64,000 bases of DNA from Austropuccinia psidii (GCA_023105745.1 JALGQZ010000009.1:33470409-33534408), one strand, 5' to 3'; numbered from the stretch's first letter, positions 46,720-60,575 are shown. Notes: generated by a model from the sequence alone, not told the origin. Numbers and translations are program-made.

Positions 46720-48023
46720 CATCAACCAGTAATTAATCTCCCACTTCTGTAAAGAGTGTTTCTCTGGTTGGTGAACTTAAGACATCTTTCCTTCCTTCTT
46801 TTGTCCATATAACTCTCATCATTCCACATCAGTCATTACTTTCATCAAGAGGTGAAGTTTTCACAGAGATAAAAGATTTTGGGTAAGATGTTTCTATATC
46901 TTCACTTCACCTCTTTCAATATGGACCTTCCTTGTCTATCCTTTCATGCATCCCTGGAGGAGAAGTGGGATAAATTGGAAGATCCATAAGAAATTGAAGC
47001 TTTGTTGGAGGTAGTCCTTCCTTCTTATCACTAATATTTGAATGTATTATCCAAAGTGAAATTAGAGAAACTACCTCCACACTGGTCCTGTGATCATAAT
47101 ATTGAGCTAGAGGGGTCTCTACCTCCAGTTGGTTTTATCTACTTTTTATCAAATCATGAGTCAAAAACACTACAGGTCTACATTTCAGAGAATTTGGAGA
47201 AAGTTTTCATTCATTAAAGCTCCTCTTCAACAGGCGCACCTGTCCTTTTTGTTAAGAAAAAGGATGGAGGCATTTCATTTTGTGTTTAATACTGCAAGTG
47301 CAATGCTATCACTTGGAAGAAAAGGTATCCTGTTCCTCCAAGGAACCATGTTCTTACTGTCTTCAACAGTTTCAACATCTTCTCCAAGATATATTTGTGT
47401 GGTGCATATAACTTCCTGAGAATCAAAGAGGGGGATGAGCACTTAATTACCTCTAGAGCCAGATATCATAGTTATGATTATTTGGTTATGCCATTTTTTC
47501 TGACTTATGACCCTGCTTCAATCCAAAATATTGTGAATGATCTCTTTGCAGATTTCTTTGATATTTTTTTAGTAGTTTATTTAGATGATATTGTGGTCTT
47601 CTCAATTTCTGAGGAGGAACATGTCAAACATGTGGTCTCTGTCCTCAAAAGTCTGAGGGATGATAATTTTCTTACTAAAGCCTCAAATTGTGCATTTTAT
47701 GCCTCAAGTGTGGAATACCTTGGCTATGGTTTTTCAAGTGATGGACTCAAGATGTATTCTTTAAAGTTTAAATGAATCCTCAAGCAGAGACAGCCTAAAG
47801 ACATCAAAGCTAATCAATATTTTCTTGGCTTTGACAATTTTTATTGTTATTTCATTGAAAGTTATTCCGAAATCACAACTTCTCTCAATTCTCTTTTCAA
47901 AGAAGATATCCCTTCCCACTTCAATTAAGAAGCTCTTAGTAACATTTAGCCACTAAAAGGGGATTTAACCACCCCCCTATCCTCTCCCACTTCAATCCTT
48001 GTCTACCAACCATTGTAGAGACT
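46720..48023 (+). pseudogene. Element D reverse transcriptase and RNase H start
   Basis: Resumes element D after the B LTR. A spacer block rich in hydrophobic residues, then the RT: P-V-L-F-V-K-K-K-D-G-G (about 47,238-47,275), I-K-E-G-D-E-H-L (47,411), V-V-Y-L-D-D-I-V-V-F with the catalytic Y-L-D-D at 47,578-47,589 intact, E-Y-L-G-Y, and Y-F-L-G-F. The longest open part is 47,395-47,775. Stops near 47,013, 47,208, 47,773 and others, plus frameshifts, inactivate it. It ends in the RNase H start (H-F-N-P-C-L-P-T-I-V-E-T), where element E inserted at 48,024. Confidence 0.85.
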
Positions 48024-50147
48024 TGTGAGCCTGTGGGATATGTATGGCATACCCATAAGGCCACAAATAACTTTATAAAAAGCTGGCTTAGTCTTAAACA
48101 GACTTATCAATTTAATTCAAAATTAGAAAAAACAAAAAATAAGTATAACTTATGTTGGATAAACAAAGCTATAAATATTATGTCATTTTTGGATTCTACA
48201 CCAAAAATAACCTAGGGTAGACCCGTAAGGTGTTATACCCAAAAATGGTTATTTATTATGTTATCAGAAGATTTGAGAATCTCACAGTACAATTGCAACT
48301 TTTTTAACATTCTTTCAAAATTGTTAAATTCAAGCTTATTGAAGCCTATATTTGAAGTTGCATAAGGTTTATGCCAGCCTACCAAAATTTTAGCCAACTT
48401 GAGGTGTTGTGTATATTTACTGAATTGGATAAGGATTTTCCATACAGAATTTAAATCCTGCATGAGCTCAATTTAAAAGTTTTTAAGATGATAGTATGGA
48501 TTTAAATAAATACAAGGGCAAAATCCATGCAGAAAGGTGGAAAAAAGGAAAAAGACCAAACAGAGCTGGGGTACCCAGGTCTTTGAATCTTCAAGGATTC
48601 AATTAAGTTTTTCCACCTGTATTGGAGGATTTCAAACCTTATACATTAAAGTTTAAACTGGTTTTATCCCAATGTGGACAGGAATTTCAAACTGCCAAAG
48701 GGTAAATCCCAATATGAAAGCTTGAAGTCAAGTTTTTAAGAACTTTAACAGCTTATTTAAGCTTAAAAGATTCAAAATTTTAATTTAAAAGTATCAAAAC
48801 CTTATCAAAGGTTAAGTTTTGTGTGCATTGTTATTTTACATGGAAAAAGAGCAATAACTTCAAAAGTTCATTAAAAATCCAATTATTAATGGATTTTCTT
48901 TAATACTTCACACAGGCTAAAAATTAATTTTATCTGTGTATAAATCAAATTTCAGGTATCTTTTTTGCGCAGGTTTAATTGCTATTTAGCTTTGAAATTA
49001 ACCATTTTAATTATCCTTGAAGAAAATTAGGATTCTTTGAAAATTAATTGAAAATTCAGTTGAAGAGATCTTTGCTTGAAACTTTTATTTTTAGATTTTT
49101 CATGTGATTATATTTAATATAATAAAACCTCTTTTATATTAAAAACTAAAATAATTGATCCAAAAGAGGATTAAAGTTACTTAGAGTTAAGAATAACACT
49201 GGTAAATCTAAATTGGAATCAAAAAAACTACCTTAATTCAAGAACCTTATATTGAAGCATTGTTTTTCTGTTTTTAGCTGAGAACACCCTCTTTTTTCAT
49301 TTTGAATCATGAGAGCTGCTCTGCAGGTATAAAAAGAGCCTACACATCACTGTTTTTGCCAATAACCAATAATCATTCCAATCAATTAGACATTTTAAGC
49401 AAGTGATATTTTATCAATCATAAAATTCTATTATGAAAGTAATTTCTCAAGTATCTCATTCTTCATTAATCTTAATTTAAATGATTGAAATAATAGAAAT
49501 CACTTTTTTGGTGTAATCACCAATGATATATCTTATTATATAAAATTATTGTCTTAAATATCTTTTAATATCCACAAATTCCCCTTAAAAACTCTCAAAT
49601 CATATTTTATCATAAAAAACTTGTTTTTATCTTTTCAAATATAGATTCTTGGCATGTTTTTATCTTATAAGCATTACTAAATATAATAACTGTTTTTTTG
49701 ACTTTTTATATTTAATAAATATTATAAGTGAGCTTTCTTTGAGTTTCTATATCTCTTTTATCTAGTATTAGTCTTTTATATAAAATGTTTCTATAAGAGT
49801 TCTCTCTTCACAGTGTGTGTGATAATTCCTTTTATGAATAATATTTCTATATTCTTTATAAGTGGATAGATATTACTATCTTCCACATGTAATTGTCTCA
49901 TTAAAAGCTTTACCATTATTGTTATAATTGCTAGTGACATAAAGATAATAGAATAATTATTAAGTTTTTCATTTATTATTGAATTATTTAATAATAATTT
50001 AACTCCTTCCTTTTAGATAATTCTTTTTAATAATAATATTGTATTTGTGGTTCCAATATTTCATTATATTTTATTTTCTACTGAGGCCACTCATAGCTTT
50101 CTGGATATTTTCAACTATTATCAAGAGTGTAATGGAAAGACCTTACA
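48024..50147 (+). repeat. Element E 5' LTR
   Basis: 2,124 bp, TGTGAGCCTGTGGG to GACCTTACA. It matches 56,747-58,048 block by block, for example GGATTCTACA..AATAACC..AGGGTAGACCC and GAGCTGG(G/A)GTACCCA. A clear TATA box, TATAAAAAG, is at 49,328-49,336. Confidence 0.88.
49328..49336 (+). promoter_or_regulatory. TATA box of the E LTR
   Basis: TATAAAAAG in a GC-richer context (GCAGGTATAAAAAGAGCC), about 1.3 kb into the LTR. Confidence 0.65.
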
Positions 50148-50859
50148 TTTGGGGGACTGGCTGTGATATTAACCAGTTTTGTGGAAATAAATCATATTCT
50201 AGACCTTATTTTACTGTTATATGATGTAAAAATTGCCATATTTAATTTAAATTTGGCTTTTTTGGGACTTATCCCTTATAAATAATCTTCATAATATTTA
50301 TGTAGTTACTTTTTTAAGAATATTGTTTTAAAATATATACTATTGAGTGATTTGGAATAAATTACTATTGCTTAACTGGTGGCTTTTTCACATCACAGAC
50401 TTCAAATTTATTCTTTGAGTTATTCTAGTATAAAGTGAATAAGAATACAATTTTGATTAATAACTTATTAATTGCATATTTATTATTTCTTTAAAGAAAA
50501 TAAAAAGACACATAAAAAAATCAAAAAGCTATAAATCTTTGATTCAAAATATTTTTCTTTATTCCTTGGACATTTTTCTTCAATTTTGATGCAATTTTAA
50601 ATAAATTACATTAAAACGACTTTACTCAACAAGTTTTGTTGATACGTTATTCTTATTTATTAATAAAATAACTTATATTTTTCATTTTCTCTATTTTAAT
50701 CAATCAGAGAAAGCTCTTCAGATTCTAGTATCTCAGAGTCAAGTAGTGAAATTCAAACCAGCCCAGAACAAAGGGGTTTAATTACAAAAGAGCCCTTTAA
50801 AGTTCCAGAAGGTGAATTAAATCGATTTATTAGTCCAAATCATTTTAAATTGAAATGAA
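50148..50859 (+). promoter_or_regulatory. Element E leader with probable primer binding site
   Basis: Starts TTTGGGGGACTGGCTGTG right after the LTR, nearly the same as the leader start of element C. The remainder to the gag ATG is AT-rich and non-coding. Confidence 0.6.
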
Positions 50860-53045
50860 ATGAATCCTACTAGAAGTAGAAGTAACTACTCCATCCAATC
50901 AAAGGGATCTGGACCAGGACATTCAAGTCATAAATCATAAAGACAACAATTTCAGCCCAAAGGAGAGGCACAAATGGAGGATGCCAGAGCTTCCACCAGT
51001 TCCCAAAGGTTATCTAGCACCTTTGAAACTTTTCTTGAGAGTACAGACGCTGAAATAACTGCTATTCCTGTTTTCAGGCCTGAATCATTTTCAAAAGGAA
51101 ACAGTGGGGATTTATCAGTCTCAATCCAAGAACTGGTTTGTGACTGCAAAAAAGAAGGAGTGGGAACTTCTGCCAAGTATCTGGATAGGGACCATTAACT
51201 GTTATCTTCAAGTTAAGAAGTTATTGAGCCCAAAAAAGAAAAAGGACCTTCTGAAGGGCTGGACACCAATTTCTTCCAAAGGACAGGTCCAAAAGATAAG
51301 TGCTTGGGTGAAAAACCAAAGCATTTTATCAGAGGACCAGAAGAAAGAGTTGGCCCAAAAGAAGAACAAAAACCCAGTGGAAGCTCCTCAAGCCTCCACA
51401 AGCAAGAATAAACATCAAAAACAGAAACCCAAGGGCAAGAATACCCAAAAGAGAAATCAGAAGGGAAAGGGAAAGTCCACCCTGAACAAGCGTTACCCAC
51501 AGGATTACAGAACTCCAAAGAAAGACAAGACAGCCATGGACAATGTGTTGAATATGGCAAGAGCTCTGATGGAATTCAAAAACCAGGAGGAGGAAAGATT
51601 GAATCAATCTTTTCCAAAGAAATAGATCTTTCAAATCTTTTATCTGACATTGAAGCTTTTAATAAAGAAATTATAACAAGGCTTAACAATTTTGAGTATA
51701 TCCAACAAAAGTTGGGTAGAGAAATTTTACAAGTGAAATAGTTAAGAAAGACAATTATTTGTCTATGAGATGTGAATAAAGACAATATTTTATCGTTGAT
51801 GAATATTTCTGAGAGAATTGAGTCCAAAGTCATTTCACTCAATCAACCAGATGATAATTCTATTCCTTTTATTACCAAACAATTAAAATATTTAAGAAGA
51901 CAAGTTCAAAACTTAGAAAATTCAACTGCTCACAATGCAGCTAGTTTCTAAGAGCAATTGGAAAAAAGTGATAAAGAAAGACTTGAAGTGAAAGAAGATA
52001 TTCAATTAAGTATTAATCATATATCACTAAAAAATGAGTTTGCAAGACAGTCCACACCAATTCTTGACAGAAATGTGTTGAATTTGAATAGTGACTTGCA
52101 TCATACCATTTCAAGCAAAGAAGAGGTGTAAACTGCATGTGATTTAAAGGACGTTCCCATATTGGAGGAATGGCCAACCTTCAGTGGTTAAGGATAACAT
52201 AATCCTATGAAATTTATCCAAACAATTTATATGTTCAAAGAGGACTTTAACATACCAGATTAATGAATAAGCTCCAGATTACACTCATTATTTACCAAAT
52301 CAGCAAAGAAATGGTATTATAAAATGAGACAATACCATGGTAAACACTCCTGGCCTTGGTGGATAGATAAATTATTTTAAAATTGGGCAAATGATTACTG
52401 GAGATTTAAAATTGAAAACTCTTCTGAAGAAGACATTTTTAATATTGAGAGAGACAGGCACATGTCCTGGCTTCTTAAACAGAAGGACAGATTAACTGCC
52501 CTTCATCCTGATATGTCTGAAACAATGGTACATAAAAGGATATTAGGAAAGTGTGGTCATGACCTTGAGAGTTCTATAAGAAGAAGATGTATTGATCCTT
52601 GCTCTACAGAAGATTATCTCAATGCCATGGAAGACATTGCTACCAGAACAAGAATTGGTAAAAATTGGTATAAACCACCAAGAGACAATAGGGCTAATGG
52701 GGAACCAATTTCAAGACCAAATAAACCAAAATACAGAGCTCCTTTTAAATTTCATAAATTTTGAAGTAAATCTTGTTTGGCTAACACTTGCCCAAAAAAG
52801 ATAAGAATTAATGAGATAGAAATTGAAAAAGATGAATACACAAAAGAAACAAATGGTGTATCTTTACATGAAAGTGATCCTGAGTGTTCTTAAGAAAAAG
52901 AAATATGAGATAAACTAAGTATAGAAAACATTAATGTATTCTTTGAAGTCACGGAATTTCATACTCACTTACCACAGTACAGTGATGAATGTATGTATCT
53001 CATACATGTACAAGATTCCAAAATGCAGAAAACTAAGCCTGCTAG
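50860..53045 (+). pseudogene. Element E gag
   Basis: Gag starts at ATG 50,860 (M-N-P-T-R-S-R) and runs through frames that change at about 51,190 and later. A long Lys/Ser/Gln-rich N-terminal part is followed by coiled-coil stretches (51,630-52,060) and a gag core with W-P-T-F-S-G (52,168), Y-H-G-K-H-S-W-P-W-W (52,332-52,365) and an open stretch 52,462-52,764 (M-S-W-L-L-K-Q-K-D-R-L-T-A-L). The zinc knuckle after it has Phe in place of Cys, keeping only a T-C-P-K end (52,784). Stops at 50,938, 51,739, 51,949, 52,129 and more. Confidence 0.82.
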
Positions 53046-56000
53046 AGGTAAATGTTATACAGCTGGACCATCTTTTATCACTAATATTGTTATAAAAACA
53101 AATAAGCAAAAATAACTCTTGACTGAGGTGCTTTCTGCACTTGTGTTGGCAGAAATTTTCTTGAAAAAACTTATGTCAATTGGCAAGAACAATTGGTGCC
53201 AATTGAAAAGATAAAATTAAGAAGCTCTAGGAAAGATATGCACCCTTTGGTAATTATTGAAGAAGTAATAATATTTCTTCACCCTGCAGGAAGAATCAGA
53301 CTGAAAGTTGAATTTGTTGCTATGAATAACTGCATTTCACAACATTTTATACTTGGAAATGATTATCTCAATATTTATGGTATTGATATTAATAATCATA
53401 AAGATAGATATATTACTATAGGGGGATTAAAATGTCAAAAATTTGCTTTTCCTCCAGAAAAAAGGAAAATAACTGAGATAAGACAAGTAAAAGATTTTAA
53501 TAAGGAAATATTTGTGACAGATAAACTGATCAAAGCACAAACTGGTCCTTAATTAACATTAGAAATGAAGAAAGACCTTATTGAAATCCTATTTCAATAT
53601 AGAGAAGCCTTAGCTTCTAGCAATGAACCACTAGGGGCCATTAAAGACCTTGAAATGGACATTATGCTTCATGCAGAAAGACCTTAGCATGCACTATTAA
53701 GAAGAAAGGCTTACCCAGCTAGCCCCAGCACTAGAGAAGCATTGCAGAATCATATTGATTAGCTGATGAAGCTGGGAGTTCTTAGAAAAGTTGGACATAA
53801 TGAGGAAGTAGAAGTCACAAACCTTGTAATTATTACTTGTAATAATGATAAATCAAGGATGGTTGGTGATTTTAGAGCATTGAATACCTATACTATTCCA
53901 GAAAGATACCCAATTTCTAGAATCCATGAGAATTTGACTCAATTATTGAAAGCAAGATTAATCACTTCCATGGATGCCCTTAATGGCTCCATCAAATCTT
54001 TTTACATGTCATGCTAGGAAATAATTAATAATAGTTTCTCATTGTTATATTTATGAATACTTGAGGATTCCTTTTGGTATTAAAAATGCACCCTCTCATT
54101 ATCAAAGAATAATGAATACCATTTTTCCACATGAATTATCAGAGGGATGGCTAAAAGTCTATATTGAAGACATTGTTATCTGGTCAGAAACCTGGTGATT
54201 GCATTTAGAGACACTTTAATTAGTGCTTAAGAAAATTATTCAAGTTAAAATGAAAATATCTCTCAAGAAATTTAATTTTGTATTTAATGAATTGGAAGCT
54301 TTAGAACATGTAGTTTCAGGATTAAGCCTTGGTGTTGATAAAAACAAAGTGGCTGCAGTCTTACTGAAGAAAATTCCCAAGAACAAGAAAAAAATGATTT
54401 CTTTCTTAGTATTTTCCAGTTACTACAGGAAACACCTTAAATATTTTGAGATCTATACCAGATCATTTTACAGTATTTGTGATCAACAAACTTTCTTTTA
54501 AATGACACAAGAAAAGATTGAAGCATATGATAAGATCAATTATTCCTTAAAAAATGCACCATTGTTACTGATGCCAGACCAGAAAGTACCATTCAAGCTG
54601 TATATTTCTTCATATGGTGAAGGTTTAAGTGAATCTCTTCATCAAGTCCAGATTTTCAATGAAAAGCCTTATGAAGCACCAGTTTGTTTTGTCTCAAGAA
54701 AAATAAAATCTACAGAGGATAGATATGGAGTAAGCCAAATGGAGTGCCTTTTCCTTTTTTGAGCTCTGGAAAGACTTCATTATGATCTTGATGGTAGCTT
54801 GTTTGAAGTAATTAATGATTTTAATGTGGTGAAATCACTTTTTAAAATGAAAACTCCAAGCAGACACATGTTAAGATGGCAGATTTATATGAAGGAGTAT
54901 AGAGGCAATATGACCATAGTACTCAAATCTGGCCGTATTCAAAAGAATTCTGATGGCTTGAGTAGATGGGAATTACCCAATACACTTCATAATAATGATT
55001 ATGTTCCCGCAAATGCAGAACCTCAAATTTCAATTGAAGGAATTAAAATCACAGATGTGGCAACAGAATTCCTTGAAGAATTTAGATAAAGCTATAAGAA
55101 AGATAGTAATTGCCTTATTCTCAATTCTAGAATTGATAAAGATTGCCAAGATGAAGCTTTGGCTAATTCCTGGGATGATAGATGGAAAACATCATATGAC
55201 AATGGAATATTACTTTTATTTGATAGTATCTTATGCCATAGGTCTAAACACACATGTGTAATGGTCTTATGTAGTAGAATGTTAATTAACACAATATTAC
55301 TAGAGTTCCATGACAACTTCTATTCTGGAAATATGTTTGAATACAGAGAAATGGAAATAATTCAACATGTGCTTGGTGGGCATCTTGGAGAAAAGATGTC
55401 ATTGAGTACTATCACAGTTGTGACAGGTGTCGAAAGCCAACAAAGCTTCTGGTAAAAGATTTGGCTTAATGATTCATATCCAATAACCAAGTATCCCATG
55501 GGAAGTGGTTCATATGGATTGGTAACTGCCTTACCACATGGTGGTGAGAAAAGCTACAACACATTTCTTGTTATTGTAGACAGGTACAGAAGACCCCCAA
55601 TCTTCTTACCATTTCATAAATATGACACAGCTATGGATACAGCTCTTTTAATTTAGAACAGAGTAATATCCCATACTGGTCTCTTTAGAAATATAATTAG
55701 TAATAGGAGCCCAAAATTTACATCAACCGTATGAGCAAATTTACATAAGCATTTGGGTACAAAACTATCATTCTCAACAGCTTACCATCCACAAGCTGAT
55801 GGATTGGAAGAAATAATTATTCAGACCCTTGAGGACATGAGAAGACTATTTTGTGCTTATGACCTGGAGCTTAAAGATTCTGAGGGCTTTACTCATGATT
55901 GGTGTACACTTGTATCAGCATTGGAATTAGCCTACAAGACATCTATCCATTCTTCAACAGGAAAGAGTCCTTTGATGTTGTAAAAAGGATGTAACCCTAA

Positions 56001-56612
56001 GCTTCCAGTTGATACTTTGAAAAAAGACTTAGTTGATGTTTATGCATCTGCATCAAGATTTGCACTATTTCTTGATAAAGTGAGGCATCATGAAAATCAA
56101 AGTATGACTGATGCTTTTGAACATGCTAAAAAAAAGTGGGATCAAAGTGATAAAATCCCAAAATTCAAAGTAGGGGACTTAATTCTAGTTTCAACCTTGT
56201 GCTTTAACAATATTAAAGGTGAAAAAAATTGAAAGATTCTTTTTCAGGAAAATTTATTATTGAAGCTCTTCATGGTAAAAATACATTACAAGTAAAAATG
56301 TCAGGAGAATTGGAAAATAAACATCCAGCTTTCCCTGTCAGTATAGTAAAGCATTACACCTCAAGTGAGAAGGAATTATTCTCTTTGAGAAATGAAACAG
56401 CATTAGAAGTACCACCACTTGATCAAAGTGAACCAAAAAAAGTAGTAGAAGTCTTTCAAGAAAGAAGATTTAGGGGAAAACATGAAATAGAATACTTAGT
56501 CAGGTACAGAAACCCACAACATGAAGATGAGTGTTTTTCCGAAAGGAAAATACCTGATTCACAAAAGTTTCTCAGAAGATTAAGACATGAGAGGAGACCA
56601 ATCCCTCAATAA
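53046..56612 (+). pseudogene. Element E pol: protease, RT, RNase H, integrase, chromodomain
   Basis: Protease region to about 53,550 (I-L-G-N-D-Y-L block at 53,350; the D-S-G box is lost). RT from 53,766 (K-V-G-H-N-E-E-V; D-F-R-A-L-N-T-Y), with the catalytic box Y-I-E-D instead of Y-I-D-D near 54,160. RNase H with Y-G-V-S-Q-M-E-C-L (54,724). Integrase with degraded zinc finger, a core reading S-N-R-S for S-D-R-D, and T-A-Y-H-P-Q-A-D-G-L-E-E (55,779). The C-terminal chromodomain-like E-Y-L-V-R-Y-R-N-P is at 56,490, with the terminal stop at 56,612. Numerous stops, many at former Trp or Gln codons, and frameshifts. Confidence 0.88.
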
Positions 56613-56726
56613 AAGGTTTGAATTGTGCCCTTTAAATACTTAAAAGTATGAGTAGATAGGTTGGATAGTGGATTATACCCCCCCAATTCAATTGGTGGTA
56701 TACTATCAAGGGAAAGTTGTAGCACA

Positions 56727-56746
56727 TTTTCTTTGGTGGTAGGGAA
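56727..56746 (+). promoter_or_regulatory. Element E polypurine tract region
   Basis: TTTGGTGGTAGGGAA directly before the 3' LTR. The B-family element has the same sequence on the minus strand at 61,383-61,401, showing that the two families share the plus-strand primer. Confidence 0.75.
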
Positions 56747-58048
56747 TGTGAGCCTGTGAGATATTTATGACATACCCATAAGGCCCCAAATAGCTTTATA
56801 TACAGTTTACTTTGTCTTGAACAGACTTGCCAAGTGAATTTCAGATAAAAAATAACAAAAAATAAGTATAACTTCTTTCAGATAAACAAATTTATAAATA
56901 TTCCCTCATTTTTGGATTCTACAACAAAAATAACCCAGGGTAGACCCATAGGGTGTTATACCCAAAAGTGGTTATTTCTTATATTATTGGAAGATTTAAG
57001 AATCTCACAGTAAAACTTCAACTTTTTTGACATTTTTTAGATTTTTTGAATTTGGGCTTATTTAATCTTAAATTCAAATTTGCATAAGGTTTATGCAAAC
57101 TTACCAAAATTCCAGGTAAAATTGAGGTATTGTGAATATTTCGTGAATTAGCTAAGGATTTTCCATACAGAATGTAAATCCTGTGTGAGTTCAATATGCA
57201 AGGTTTTAAAGCCATAGTATGGCTTTAAATAAATAAAAGAAAAAAATCCATTTTGAAAGGTAGGACAAATAAAAAAGACCAAACAGAGCTGGAGTACCCA
57301 ACTTTTTTGATCCACAAGGATTCAATTGAGGTTTTCCACCTGTATTGGAGGATTTTAAATCCTATTTAAGGGTTAAGATCAGAATTTGATCAAACCTTAA
57401 AGTTTAAGCTGGTTTTATTCTGATTTGGACAGGATTTTCAAGCTGCCAAAGGATAAATCCCAATATTCAAGCTTTAAATCAAGGTTTTAAGAACTCTCAA
57501 AGCTTACTTAAGCTTAAAAAGCTTAAAAATCTAACTTTACGAGTATCAAAACTTTATCAGAAGTTAAGGTTTGTTTTGGATTGCTACTTTAACAGAAAAA
57601 GAGCAACAACTTCAAAAATTCATGAAAATAAAATTCTTAATGGATTTGCTTGAAGGTTTCCCACAAATTGAAAATTAATTCTATCTGTGTATACATTAAA
57701 CTTTAAGTATCTTTTGTAATCAGGTTTAATTGCTAATCAGCTTTTAAATTAACCATTTCAATTATTCTTAAAGAAAATCAAGATTATTTGAAAATTAATT
57801 AAAAACTCAGTTTATCATATTCTTTCCTGAAACTTTATATTTAAGTTGTTTATGTGATGGAAGTTAATATAAAAACCTTATTTTATATTAAAGCTTAAAA
57901 TCATTAATTAAAAAGGGGACTCAAGTTACTTGGAGTTAATACTAGCACTGGTAACTTTAAATTGGAATTAAAAATAAGTTACCTCAAGCTCAGAACCTTT
58001 CCTTTAAGCATGGTGTTTCATTCTTTACCTGAGAACACCCTCTTTATC
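56747..58048 (+). repeat. Element E 3' LTR, truncated by insertion
   Basis: First 1,302 bp of the LTR (TGTGAGCCTGTGAG start), matching 48,024-49,300. It stops in GAGAACACCCTCTTTATC, where the B-family element entered. Confidence 0.85.
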
Positions 58049-58767
58049 TGTAAGGTTTGACTATTAAACAATGAGTAAAAATCACTAATATTTTACTTAT
58101 TGTACTCTGAATGGCCTCATAAATGAAATAAATAAGATATAAATAATTATAATAATAAGATATTTATTCTAACTATGGCGTATGAATAATTATATTATTA
58201 AAGAAATATAATAATATAATTTATATTATAAAGGAATAATATAATAAATAAATATATTAATATTTAATAGTTAATATATTTAAAAGCACTTTATTATTGT
58301 TACCAACAAATAATAAAGGCATGAAAAATTTTTTTTATTAAAAAAACAATCAATAACAATCATATTGCTAATATTAAGGTGATGTATTAATATAAATACT
58401 ATTTATAATAATTAAAGAATTATTAAGGTTAATAATAGAGAGAAATTATTATAATAAGAGAAAAGAACCTACTTTCAACCATTAATATAATAATTTTGAA
58501 GGATTTTATACCAAATAATGTAAATACAACTTATTTAAATTGTATTTAAAAATAAAAATAAAAGCAATTACAAATATCCTTCATTTTACATGGAAATAAG
58601 ATTTTTAGAGAATTATAACAAAAAAATGAACAATTGGAGTAATCACTTCAAGATTGATGATTCTAATAAAGATTACCTTTGGTCTTTGATAATAAAGATT
58701 ATACCTTTGATTTAATTTTTTTTATTGTTTTGATGTGTCTGAGGTGGAACTAGAGTAAAAAGAGCTC

Positions 58768-58775
58768 TATTTATA
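58768..58775 (-). promoter_or_regulatory. TATA box of the B LTR
   Basis: TATAAATA on the minus strand in the conserved ACTATAAATAGAGCT block. Confidence 0.7.
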
Positions 58776-59202
58776 GTAAATTCCTCCCTTCTGGAGTCTA
58801 GTAGGCTTCTAGTAGAGGTTTACTGATGGTATCCATTGGAAATGATCAGTATTTTAAGGTTTAGTGATGATTACGTCATGATCAAACCATCTTATCTCAT
58901 TATTACGCCATTATTTAGTGTTACCACTATAGCTCTACGTTTGATGACATCATAGGCTTTGAAGAAGCCTAAAATTTGTGTATTTTATTAGTATCAATCA
59001 TAATCTAATAGTATTCACCAGTTTTGTCACTTATATAACTGTTAAACTTCAAATACAATTACAATAAGTGATCATAAATGATCAATTTTAAGCTTAAGCT
59101 TTGATCATTAATACCTTTTGAGTTATACACGCTACAGCTATTCATAGATTTAATTCTGATAGCCTAGCATGGCCGTATCAGACTTCCAAGAGCATTTCAT
59201 TA

Positions 59203-60575
59203 TGTCAGGGTGAGTCTATGATAAAGAGGTAATAAAGCTATTTACAACTTTAACTATGACTGTGACACAAATGAAAATTATTGAAAAAGGTTTAATTAAA
59301 GATAAAAGGGCTTTAATAATGATAATTAGTGGTGGTGAGCGCTATTGAAAGCCCTGGGCACAGCTTTAGCTGTTTGGTTACAATAATAAAGACTAGTATA
59401 CTAAGATTTATAATATAACCTGACTAGGAATTCAAGAACAGGATGGGGATTCCTTTTCTGGAAGTGAAAAGGCCTCCTTTTATCCTGAAATGGGGTGGAA
59501 AGGCTGCTAGACCTTTTCACATAGAGGAGGTGAAGATTTTCACTCTCAAGGACAGGCTTGTGGTTTGCAGAAGGCCTTTCTAGCCTTTATTGGGAGCAGA
59601 TGTGGTTTTCAAACCACATCTGGGCAGTTTTCACCAATACAGGGTCAAATCTTCCATCTGGGGACCACACAGCCTGATTCTGACATGTATGATGCATAGA
59701 ATGCTGGACAGAACCTGTATGGGACCCCAGTATTGAATGAAATATGAAGTATTTAAGTAAAAACAAGCTTCTTTTTCAGTTTGAAATCTCATAATCATGG
59801 TTATGGGATATTATGCCATGGTAAGGCTGTATTGGTCAAACTGTGGAATTCTGACCTTAAAACAGCCATACCTTTTTCAGTTTTTAAGATATCAACTTCA
59901 GAACTGGTTCAGTGTGTAACCCTGTATGTGTTCTCCACAATGGTACCTCATTTGATATGGCTATCATTACATATGGAAAAGGTATGGCATGTACAAGAGT
60001 TTTGTACATATGTGTGTTTTAGGCAAAAATCTGTATTGGAATTGTTTGCCTTATAGCTTTTGTTGTAGATGGGATATGGGGAAATGAATAGCACCATCAA
60101 ATAGTCCTGATTGTGCTCTCTCCAAAAATACCCCACCTTAGGTATCTCACACGAAACAGTAGAAGTTAGATGAGAGGTGAATATTTTATTCACCCTTATT
60201 TGGCCTGAATTTGGCCATAACTTCTGTAATACTGGTGCTAGCTCGGTTTGGCTTGTCCCATTGGATACCCCTGACTTAGAACTGCATTTTTGAATATCCA
60301 TTTGATGGGGTTAAGCCCCTTACTCTGTATTTCAGATGAGAGGTGAAAATTAAGGTTTATGCTCAGCAACAACTTTGAGCAGGAATAACTTTGTTATTCT
60401 TTGTTGTATGGTGATGGGACTTGTATATTTGGAAAGGGGTGAGTTTCCTCTTTCTTATGATACCTTTTGAGCTAATTTGGCTCAGCTCCATGTTTTGGTG
60501 GTATCTTGGCTATACCATTGATTTAAGGTATTTGGCTGTCATTCTTGTGCTCTGGTTTTGAGTCACAGGCTGACA
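59203..60575 (-). mobile_element. Family C solo LTR in the B 3' LTR
   Basis: 1,373 bp, TGTCAGGGTGAGTC to CAGGCTGACA on the plus strand, perfect duplication CATTA (59,198-59,202 and 60,576-60,580). Same orientation as the intact C element. Confidence 0.95.

Larger units (their letters stand above)
27055..48023 (+). mobile_element. Gypsy element D, old, carrying two B LTR insertions
   Basis: An old Ty3/gypsy element read from a TGTGAGCC LTR start at 27,055 through leader, gag (31,877), protease (to 33,640), RT (46,720) and the first residues of RNase H, where it is cut by element E at 48,024. Once the second B LTR (33,670-46,704) is ignored, gag-protease and RT lie in order on the same strand and belong to one element type, distinct from C and E by its Y-L-D-D RT box and its gag. 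The 3' part is absent from the window. Confidence 0.82.
48024..58048 (+). mobile_element. Gypsy element E, degenerate, 3' LTR truncated
   Basis: Plus-strand Ty3/gypsy element with a 5' LTR (48,024-50,147), leader, gag, protease, RT, RNase H, integrase, chromodomain-like end and the first 1.3 kb of the 3' LTR. It inserted in RNase H of element D; AGACT precedes it, but the other duplicate is outside the window. A B-family element cuts the 3' LTR at 58,049. Many stops, a Y-I-E-D RT box and lost zinc-knuckle cysteines make it dead. It is of the same broad lineage as the C and B elements but a separate family. Confidence 0.9.
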
